DNA of 64,000 nt, taken from positions 372,001 to 436,000 of the forward strand of contig JAQOOI010000058.1 in assembly GCA_028554645.1 (NCBI GenBank). The letters run 5' to 3'. This stretch comes from Omphalotus guepiniiformis. Its lineage: Eukaryota; Basidiomycota; Agaricomycetes; Agaricales; Omphalotaceae. Below are positions 1 to 9,555 of the stretch, piece after piece. Made by a program: the position numbers and the translations under genes. Positions within the stretch are counted from its first letter, which is position 1, and each line of letters starts with the position of its first letter. Under the pieces are notes generated by a model that was given only the letters and a program-made list of their open reading frames with translations, was not told the DNA's origin and made no database searches.

Positions 1-883
1 ACTGTCGCCGTGCGATTACGAGGGCATTAGGAGTGACAAGAGGTTAAGAGGCCAAAATGCTGTGGCAACAGCGCTTGGCGTTCAATATCTCCAATCTCTT
101 CTATGCAGGCTACCCCGCATGATAAGCCCTCTTGCTTGATCAGAATTCTGATTTTCTACATCATTGACAGCTCAGCGAGGAAACTCTGAGAAGGCCAATT
201 CGAAGAAAATTCTTACTGAAAACCCTCGATTAAACGATGCGAGCGCCCGAATGGTCTTCGCTTCAGTACGACCACCACAGTAGAAATTGGATATTGAAGC
301 TTGCGTGTCAATTTCATTCGACCGATAGCCGCAGCAACCTGGGGCATGCTTTGTGATCGCAAGTCAAGAGGGGCATATAGAGTGAGTTCAGTGCTTGTAT
401 GCAAGGAAAACTCCTTGCTCTATCGTAGCTGTCTAGCTTTTCTATCTCTTCGGCGACTGCGAGGGTAGCAGTAGTAGTGGACGCATGACGAACAAGTTGA
501 AGGGGATTGGACTGAGAAGGTACCACATTCGAAGAGCAAATCAGGATGAGTAATCACCTGAACCACCAATCGAAGTGCGCACGGACCAGCACGACCCTTT
601 AGTTGGCCTCAACTATCTCGAACCGACTGCATTCAGTCATTACCTGCTTGTGTCCTCAATACTATCGCGGTTTATTCTCAACGATCAGCTGTAGTCGTGT
701 CAACTTGTGAGCCACGTCCGCAACGTCGTCTCATTCTGTGGCAGTGGACGACTTGAAGGTGCCGCCCAAGGGCCAGTGGTCAGATCCTTTTAACATTGTA
801 TACTGATCGATCTTCAACCTCAAAACGTTGATATTTGCTGGACTGTTTTATTCCCATTTATCACTCTCGTCTCAGCGTCAAGT
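1..883. other. no recognisable gene
   Basis: Only short open frames without recognisable motifs are present. The last part before position 884 is likely promoter and 5' leader of the next gene, with pyrimidine-rich stretches near 860-880. I see no RNA gene or repeat. Confidence 0.5.
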
Positions 884-1777
884 ATGGCCTCCTCAAGTGT
901 TCCCGAAACCCTCCATTTCATGTGTATACCAGCCGCAGTATCCGAAGGACCCCTGGCGAAAAGCTTTGATGTAACGTGTCCAGAATCTTTGTCATATACC
1001 ACTATCTATCTCATAGAGCGTATCCTATTGTGATTCTCTTTCGTGCAGGAAGTTCGAATAGACGATTACCTCGTTGCGTACCAGACTACAGGAAGATCGC
1101 CACTACCATGCCCTCAGGTACCGACCGATGCCCAGGCGCGCACTGCTATGAGGCTACCACCACTATTTGAACCCACTATCATCCGGGGTGAGCCGTCTCA
1201 AGGCGAGAAAGGTCTCCCGGAGTGGCAAGTTTTCGAAGAGACGATTAGTCCGGACTCGTCGGATAGATTCCAGACTATAACGGCAGCGGCCAGCTACGCA
1301 AAGCTTAGCCTCGAGGTGAGCGGTCGCCAAACGACCAGACTTCCGAGTTCGAGCATTAGTTACTCACATTCATGGTTCTGTCTGTCCCTGACAGGAGCTA
1401 CGCTGTAACGCGTACCTTGCTGGTCGGGTATATGCCCCACCAGATATTCTGAAAACGCCTACATTGCAAGCAAATGGTATTCAGTATCGCGGAGACACAG
1501 CTGAAACTTTCTTGAGCATCACAAGTAAACCAGAATATGCCTTGCATAGCTTCGAGGTAAGTTTCATTGCCTCGCCGTCATCCAGATCACTTTAATGTCG
1601 ATATCTTTTTCTACCCAGGAGCTACGCGTAGCATATACACGAGCGGGGAAAAGGGAGCTTACGTCAAAAGAGATACTCGATGGCGCCACGAGTACGCCAG
1701 CGAAGACACCAGTGTTTGGTGGACCAGCTTTGGCAGGAGGGGTGTTTTCGTTTTCACCAGCAATAAGGCCCTTTTGA
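884..1777 (+). CDS. small Nup98-motif (FG nucleoporin-like) protein, 224 aa, 4 exons
   Basis: Exons read as 884-970, 1049-1315, 1395-1556 and 1619-1777, all joined in phase 0; the lengths sum to 675 nt. The protein carries three copies of a motif of the type IT(A/S)xxxYxxxSxEELRxxxYxxGR: around residues 15-40 (SFDEVRIDDYLVAYQTTGR), 105-130 (SLEELRCNAYLAGR) and 158-185 (SFEELRVAYTRAGKR). I know this motif from fungal Nup98/Nup100-type nucleoporins, where it accompanies FG repeats; the C-terminus here has FG-like text (TPVFGGPALAGGVFSF). Every repeat is cut by an intron at the same codon, directly before E(V/L)R. The protein is far shorter than a full nucleoporin and lacks the autoproteolytic C-terminal domain. 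It could be a small paralogue or a different protein sharing the motif. Start chosen as the first ATG in frame with the first repeat. Confidence 0.55.
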
Positions 1778-1973
1778 CATGGACGCTGGCCAGCTATCGA
1801 GAGATCTTTATTGTATCAAATGAATGATTCCTACTGTATCTATATACCCATGCGCTGCTTGCGTGCAACAGAGGCTAGAGCTTGAGATTCTGGCTTATGT
1901 AATCGACCACTTTTACCTGTAACAACCGCTCGGGCCACCTCCTTGTTCTGAATCTTTTTCCTTGACCTCCACT

Positions 1974-3822
1974 ATGGCGACGACGATACTTGAAACAGTT
2001 TCGTCTGTACTACATAGTATAACCCCTCAATCTATCATTCCGCAAAGACGACCTCGAGAACAAATCGAGGTCATCGACGTTGACCAATTGGACGACTCCA
2101 TTTACCTGCCTGGTCCGAGCAATAGCAATCCCGGGAGTGGCAGGGTCAGTCCTTCGCGTTCGCAGAGAAGACGAGTATCACCGGACGCTATAGTGGTGAT
2201 CTCAGACAGTGAGGATGATGATTTCGAGCCTGAGATCATTGCCATGAGCTCTGCGAATAGCAGCGGCGGAAGTTCTAGAGGTTAGTTCATTTCTCAGCTT
2301 TGCTTCGGTGTATCAGATGCTGAAATATTTGGGACTTCAAGCACCTTCACGATATATATCTCCACCACCTCGCCAATCGGGAACACAACATGTACCTCCG
2401 GTACCTCGAGTTCCATCCGAATTCGCCAGTTTCACTTCCCTTCCAATGCGTCGACGTCCTCCACCTTACCCTGAGCAGAGCACTGCGTCTATACCGTTAC
2501 CACCAGTAACTGCTGACCCCGATGCTTTCGACTTCGACTTTGACAGGCTTCTGTCCGGTAGCAACTCACCACGACCTTCATCTTCTGCAAGTGGCGGGTC
2601 AGAGCATCCAAATCGACATCGAGCACGCCAAGATAACAGTTCTGGTAGTGCCGGCTCATCAAGATCGGGCAGGATGCCTGTCCTCGGGCTAGGCGGTGGC
2701 TTAATTACTAGCGCCCATTCACGTTCTGCTCGTGAACGTGCTTTACGCGAACAACATGCACAACAACGCGCGTCGGGCTCTGCCCCGCGGTTCAGAGGTC
2801 GCTCAGGCCCAACGCATGGACATTTCGGTGTCCATTTTGTTGGACGACGACGTGTCGAATTCTCGCCGTTCGACGGTATCTGGGTAGGTACGGAGGATTG
2901 GCGGCACCATGACACGGATGATATGGTGTATCATAATGGCATAATGCGACATTCAGGGACCAGATCGTTGGGAAGGACGTCGGAACCGGATTATAAACCT
3001 TCGTATACGCATCCGGATCCTGCAGAGCCCGGGTTCACATTCGACTTTGCGCCTGCATCACCTACTGAAGCAGAAGATAATTCACTGCCGGATGTATCAC
3101 GGCGACCGGATTTTCCAGCGAGTTCCGCTGAGCATCCCATCGTCCTAGACGATGATGGTGAGATTGTAGAGGTCGGCCCCAGTGGGGCAGGTCCAAGTGC
3201 TGGCCCTGCCGTCGCGTCCACCTCTGCTGTGGAGAATTCTCCCAGTTCGTTAACGACGCTTCTTGTCTGCTCTCGATGCCAGGCTCCTTTATTACTTGGC
3301 GAAGGCGCGAGCGCGAGCGCTCTCAAAATGGCTGCAGCTGGCGCTACTGCTGAAGAGGTCGAAGCTGAACGACGAGGTCGCAGACTGTGGGGTCTGAGAT
3401 GCGGACACTTGATTGACGGCAAGTGTCTCGACGCGTTGAGTGTACCTCCTGGTGCATTAGAGGCTTCAGAGAAGAGGGATGTGAAGGGCAAAGGGAAAGG
3501 CAAGGCCGTGGATGTTGTTGAGTCTGAGGTTGAAGTTGAGGCGAGTCTGGGTATGGCTTTGAAGGAAGAACCGGTGGAAGAAAATTATCGTTCACGGTTA
3601 CGATCATCGAAGACCAGCGCTAATATTCGTCAGTTGGGCGAAGAAAGCTTGAATTATAAACCGAAACCGAGGGCAAAGTCCAAGAAGGATCAGACTGAAG
3701 AGGTGTATCAGTGGGAATGCCCTTTGTCGGGATGTGCTAGGGTACATACGAGCATCAAAGCGAATGGAGTGTGGGGTCCTGAAAAGGCAAAAGGTGAAGG
3801 GGCTATTGCGTTATTTGTCTGA
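1974..3822 (+). CDS. SIM-containing protein with split RING-like zinc motif, 595 aa (STUbL-like candidate)
   Basis: Two exons, 1974-2280 and 2342-3822; the 61-nt intron is phase 1. Three acidic hydrophobic clusters look like SUMO-interacting motifs: IEVIDVDQLDD and AIVVISDSEDDD in exon 1, and HPIVLDDDGEIVEV in the middle. A long disordered Ser/Pro/Arg-rich region follows. The C-terminal half has a zinc-ligand pattern spread over about 160 residues: VCSRC, then LRCGHLIDGKC, then, after a basic linker (KGKGKGKA), WECPLSGCARVH, ending in AIALFV. SIMs followed by a RING are the layout of SUMO-targeted ubiquitin ligases such as Slx8 and RNF4. However, the spacing here is not a canonical C3HC4, so E3 activity is inference. 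I recall the C-terminal pattern in uncharacterised Agaricomycete proteins. The start is the ATG at 1974 rather than an upstream in-frame TTG. Confidence 0.6.
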
Positions 3823-4529
3823 AGAATCATATCTTTTTTCGGGATTGAGAATTGGTTTTGTGTATAGTTTGCTCGTTAGTTCTGCGTATACAGACGCTAA
3901 AGGACTGTTGCTGCCATATTCATCGCATACATGCTATACCATCTGGATTGAGGAGGTCGCCCGTGAAACTAATTCCTTAATCTTTTTGGCTTCTCTTGTT
4001 GGCTTGAAAACTTTCGCTCATTCAATCATCATGTGCAACAAGTTTGATGTGTATCTCAAGATATACGTCAACTGTGCACTATCGTAGCCTCGCCCAATGT
4101 TAGGAGAGCCTTCTCTGACCCCTTGGCAAAAGAACAACAAGAGAGCTTTCGACTTATTAGTGCAAGCTTGACGCTGTTCTGACTAGCAAAATGAAAAATT
4201 GAAAGTCGGACACCGTCTTGCGGATAAGCAAGAGCAGTAGCCCCCAAACTCAATGCCGTTAGTGCTAGAGTCCGAAGGTCTCGCGCTAAAATTTCACCAA
4301 AGATGTGTGAGGTTTGGCCGCATTTTCTCTTTCTAGGAAGCTATCCTGGCGCGCAGGCGAAAGCAGAACAGACCAACCATCCTTCAAACAGAGCAACGCT
4401 GGTAAATTTGAATTGAATTTCAAGAAGCTGTAGTAATCGTCGGTGCTGCCAAAACGAAATAAACATGAGAACGGAACAGTAAACATGAATAACATCAGAC
4501 AGCGTGGTAGTTGAGATGCCTGCCCAGCG
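3823..4529. other. convergent intergenic stretch
   Basis: This lies between the stops of two convergent genes and should contain both 3' untranslated regions. Open frames here are short and show no family motif. Confidence 0.5.
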
Positions 4530-5408
4530 TCAATCCCATCCTTTTGGCTTCCCTCGAGTCGTTTTGACATTACTACGACGAGATTTTTGTTTCTTGTTAC
4601 GCTCCTTCTCAAGGAACTGATGATTAGCAACGCGTTTCTTCGTCTCTTCCGGTGTTTCGTTCTTGATTGAAGATGTCGCTGCTGATAGAACTAGTGCGTG
4701 GAGCTACGAAAGAGAATATTTCGATACAACGAAACGAAAAGAAACGAAACGAAACGAAAGAGACGTTGGCGATATTGTGAGAGTAAGAGGTGGTTCCTAC
4801 CTTCGAAAGACAATCTTCGATGTTTTCTGCTTGTGAACGATAACGAGTGGAGGTTATCATGATGGATTTGGTTGATGAGACGTATGCAGGCTATGAGGAT
4901 ATTGAATTGAATTCAATAAGTTGTCGTTCGCAGACGCAGACGCAGACGTGAGATTGGTGATTGACATACAGACTTTGTTATATCTGGACGAGCCCACAGA
5001 GGAATCCAATCAGCGTCAGCAGAACATCTTAATGTCGCTTTTGTATTGACTTTGTTCACATTCAAATTAAGAGAAATTCAGAAATACAGAATCATAATTA
5101 GTGTTTTTCATAAGAATAATATAAGAATCAACGAAGGTAGATGAATTACACAAATGTCCCCCAGGTCCAGAACTTCTAGAGAACGTTAAATTCACCAACA
5201 ATTTTGGAATCTTTTGGTTTTCAAAGCGAGTGACCCATGAACGAGCGGCAGCCCAATCTTCTGGCGTTTTGAGAGTGACGATACTTGGAGGACTCGGTAT
5301 AGGTGAATCTTTGGAGGTTGGATGACTGAGATTGTTCGAGCTTAACCGGGCGACTTGGAATTTTTGGAATGTTAGAAAACGAGGTGCTGGTTTCAAGAGA
5401 CTCGACAT
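4530..5408 (-). CDS. mitochondrial ICT1/YaeJ-type peptidyl-tRNA hydrolase (RF-1 domain)
   Basis: Class-I release-factor-like protein expected to rescue stalled mitochondrial ribosomes. From the start at 5408 (MSSLLKPAPRFL; ATGs up to 5453 are possible) there is a basic presequence-like N-terminus. Then comes the RF-1 core: LTFSRSSGPGG; NVNKVNTKATLRC with WIPLWARPDITKS (4970-5062); PAYVSSTKSIMITSTRYRS with QAENIEDCLSK (4801-4890); and a final exon (4530-4703) with the KKRVANH and KSRRSNVKTTRGKPKGWD tail typical of ICT1. Introns 4704-4800 and 4891-4969 are canonical. The first junction is not: the GGQ glutamine lies where exon 1 runs GGG-GGA-CA and the next conserved codons begin at 5062, with no GT-AG pair that rebuilds GGQNVNK. 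Intron 3 contains a GAAAC-type microsatellite. Family assignment is strong; catalytic competence is uncertain. Confidence 0.75.
4704..4800 (-). repeat. intron carrying a GAAAC pentanucleotide microsatellite
   Basis: Plus-strand positions about 4729-4760 are runs of GAAAC/GAAAAG units within the third intron of the ICT1-type gene. Flanking splice sites (GTAGGA donor, CGTAG acceptor on the minus strand) look normal. Confidence 0.6.
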
Positions 5409-5453
5409 GAGCCGCATGAGCCGCATGAGAGCAGCATGAGAGTGCAATGGCAT

Positions 5454-8400
5454 GGGCCGTTGAAACGTTGGAATCTGGCGCTTGAAGCGCTTAGTAATAC
5501 GCGCCTAAGTCTGACGAAGACTCTCGTGTACACTGATCTTCTACGCTCAGCGCTGAGTGCTGGAACAAAGGAACAAGCCATCGAGTACGATGAAGGGTTC
5601 TGGTGCACAACTCTATCAGGACCGTCGATGTCCCCAACTTTCCGGTCTTTCCGTCGTAGTCGAAGGCTAATCACTCGTCGACCCTGTGTTTCATGAAGCC
5701 TCATTCTGATTGCGTGTTATTCGCTGGCGGTTCTCCAGCTACCCCAGGACTACGCTGGACTACGCCGCAATCGTCTCCTCTGCGGGACAGGACATCGTCT
5801 ATAATGATATCGACAGCATGGCGACAACACTGAAGTCCGAGGACATTTAAATATTTACGTCCTATAGCCTCTACTGTACTGCCTGACTTGGATTGGCGTA
5901 GTCTTCTGGGTGGACAGCGATCAGTTCAAGTTATGTCTATTTCGAGTTAGACTCAGTCACTTAAAAGTGCAAGCTCAAGCTCAAGACCTGCCCGAGGACT
6001 ACTTACATACTCTTACATACCGCCTACCAGTGGCATTTTTATAGGTCCCAAGTTATCCCTTCGGACTTTGAGAAGTGCCAATGCGACTCTAGATTTCGAG
6101 GGGTATGAAAGCTGCGGTACCGGGTCTATCATTCCGCACCACTCGGGTCGAGCTTCATATACGTACGGAAATTGCGATGGCGCCTGGTGTCCGCGCACTT
6201 CATTATTATACCCTACTGGTGAAAGTCTTGTGCCAATGATCTACAGGATATTCGACTCCTAGCCTCTCCCAGCCTCTCCAAGCTCACTTTGTGGCGTTTC
6301 TACTTGACGAGTCCGAACCAATAAATGTCCGTGCTTCGCGGTTGGAGAAACGCTTGCCCATTATGACGTTCCGGCCTTCTCACTTCTATAGGAGTCTTAG
6401 GTATCTTCACAGCATGATATCTAACAGTGCCAATGCGTTACATGGGCTCATGGAATGATCACGGAACTATCCTGTCCAGGAGCATCTCCGTTTGTTCATA
6501 CTATGAACAGGAGAGCTCTATGGCTCCCCCATCTCGTGCTCTTCATTTCACAGCACTACTTGCCACTTTCTGATGTTCATGCTCAGGCTGCGGGTTATCT
6601 TCGTGTAAGTTACATGACGCGTTATCATTATCGAACGAGGTGCTGCTTCGTTTTTACGTGTAACGTGTCATGCTCGCGATGAATGAGCGGAAGTCGTGAG
6701 GAGTCAAGCTGAGCTTGAGAAGTGAAGTAAGTAAGTAACTTACAAATGCGTTCGTCTCATCGTTGTTGCTGCGTAGGAGCGGTCTATGCTATTGGTTTCA
6801 GTATTCGGCTTTCCCTCGTAGAAGGCGTTCCTTCTATTTTCAACTTAGGACAAGTCGCTCGAGCTGACTAGCTTCAAAGAATATTCGAGAGCATTCCCGA
6901 CGCGAACTAAGTGTTTTTCTCCTATCGCCTAACTTGTGTGGGCTCATACTTCGTAGAACGATCAACGGGGTTGCAAGTTTTGACGAGGTGAGAGTCCGCT
7001 TCTCTCTTTGAACCACCAGTTAGTTATTTGTCGCTGAGGCCGCTGCAAGCAGATAGAATGAAAGCCCCAGAATGACAGATCGCCAGCATCTCAGTGCTGC
7101 TGGTAAGTCAGTCAAATGAATGGCATGTATGGTATGTAGCTCTTGAGCAGAAAGGCATGTTCATCGACACTGACATTGAACAGGTGGATTTGACGGAGGG
7201 AGGGAAGCACGTGTCGGCCTTGAGCTTGCCTCTTCAACTGATCCCAAGTCTTGGACTTGAGGTGACTTAATAGCATACATCTAGGCTGGATTGCCTCCTA
7301 AGAATGAGGATCATGTTATCACAGTCCATCGTATACGATAAACCTTTCTTGAACCGTATGAAGTCTGTCGTGGGAGGTTCTCAAAGACGCAGAATGATGA
7401 ACTCCGAGTCTGATTACTGTAGAATTTTCGATTTTCGTAAGATTTAGGAAGAATTACCTTGCGTTCTCGTTCTAGCGTCCGACCTCGGAAAGCTAACCCA
7501 GAGGAAACGAAAAAGACGCGAACAGAAGAATATCTTGCCGGGTTCCGGCAAGAAGGTAAGTTCCCAGCTCCGCCTATCTGGCCTTGATTTCGTGCCTTCG
7601 GCAAGAGAGTCGTTATGGGTTTTCGATCTCCGGAACCAGCCGTGATTATTTACTTCTGGCGTTCACCCATTTCTGGCTATGCAGGACAAAGGCCCAGTCT
7701 AGATGATATCAAGGGATCGAATGTCCTCATCCGTCGCGAAACCAGTTGAGCTCAAGCCTTACCAATGAATGCGTCGCGCGACTCAAGTTATGAAATGGCG
7801 CGTATACCCCTTGCAAACACAGGGATAAATGCACGTATATCTATGCCACGGAATACCGGGAATCGAGGAGATGGAGCTATAGAATAAATCAACGAGCTAT
7901 ACCAACTTGTTCGATAAAGCGAGCGATAAAACTGAATCGATAAAGCTTGCCATAGCGAGTTTAGTAGATTCAGAGTTCTTGCATCATCGAAGGTGTGTAC
8001 TCTTCGATACCAGACCATTTACCAATTACCATTAGTAAAACCGGAATCTGACGTTGGGAGTTTCTGGACAGACACTTGACTACTACATATGTGCGAAAAA
8101 CGAACGACGGTCGCTCTAAAACGCAGATCCCGGCGAGATGAAGATAAAACCCTACCTTCTTTGAGGACCTAGGAGGACCCCCTGAGTGGCGCATTGGTGT
8201 ATCTCTGGTCTATCAGGGTGTATCGATATCTTTATAATCCTCCTCAGGTTCCAGAAGTTGGCGGTTTTTCGAGAGCTTTACTCAATTCCTCGGCCTTGCG
8301 CATTTCGGGTTAAAGGAAGTTAGTTCATTGCGACGAGCTCATGGCTTTTTGGAAACGCTGCCAATATGATGGATTGAAGCTCCAGCAGGCGCGCTGGGCG

Positions 8401-9555
8401 AGAAAGAAACATTTAAATGTCGTCATACATATATCTATTATCTGTATCATGGGTGGAGTCGGGCTTCGGCTGGTCAGGCCTCAGGCACTGAAGGGCATGG
8501 GTACGAAAAGGCCAAAAGCAGATACTTAGTTGGCAGACGAGGACTTCGATTCCTGGTCCATTCCAAAGTTGGCAGCCCTGGCAGGTCTAATTGACAACGG
8601 TCATCAGCGCAAGTTCATCCCACGATTTGTCCCTTTTGCGTTGCATCTAACGTGCGATAGCAGATAATCCTCTCCACCTGAATATCGAGTATGTATACTC
8701 CATGATCATGATCAGGTGTAATTGCAAATAAGGTGGGTTCATAGTTTGACAGTTTTCTTCACTAGGCAAACTGACCTTCGAGCTCCACAGACTGGATTGT
8801 GGTGTTTATCTCGCGGTGACAGCCTATGCCCTATGGTGACACATCCGGATTTATACCTTTTCAACGTTTCAGCGTCTGAACGCCGTTTTACGACACGCGC
8901 GCTGTTATGTTTTCCCCTGGTTGCGGACAGAAAGGAGTGCAATCAAAGTAAGTATCAGTACAGTAAGCCTACAGAGCCTGCTTTTCGCCGGCATCAGCAT
9001 GCGCCAGCAGCATGGAAAGACTCGAACCGTTTCTGTGTTTCGTAGACAGATCGGAGGCTTACAGATCTTCTTTGCGTATCTCTAGTGGTTGCAAGTATTA
9101 CAGTAGCTTCTGTCTAATTATAACTATCGAGTTATGTATCTTCGGTGCTGTTTTTTTTCGAAATGGTTGAATTTCTGCGTCCGTTGTATGTACACGATAC
9201 AGACCCAAACGAGGTTACGGTGAGGGTACTGTAACAAAATTTTTCACAGTTTCGGCACTTGTCAAGTTTTTCATTTGGGCTTTTTCATTTTCATGGAGAC
9301 CAGGAACGTTTTACGTTGCTTGAGTTAGGATCAAGACCGGGGATACAGTAATTAAATAATAATAATAACTGCTTGGAGGAAAAGTGCAGCCAGCCATCAT
9401 CGAATCTGCCATTGGATGCCGATAAAAGCTAGTTCAATCCCGGTCAAAGCATTCCTCTTCTTCCTTCCTTCATTCCACTTCCATTCCTTTAAAACCTCTT
9501 CTCTTGTGTCCCTCAGGACCACCGCTCTTTCTCTTCATATCCTTCTCCTTGAGAA
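5454..9555. other. 4.1 kb without recognisable genes
   Basis: Both strands carry only short open frames (up to about 107 codons, at 8722-9045) that lack family motifs, good start context or splice-linked continuations. A small AAT microsatellite lies at about 9355-9365. The last 100 bases before 9556 are pyrimidine-rich with a TTTAAAA box near 9488, as expected for a fungal core promoter. Non-coding RNA genes cannot be excluded by eye. Confidence 0.4.

Noticed and set aside
8722..9045. 107-codon plus-strand open frame in the 4 kb gene-poor stretch
   Set aside because: No family motif and an overlapping frame on the other strand of similar quality; not supportable.
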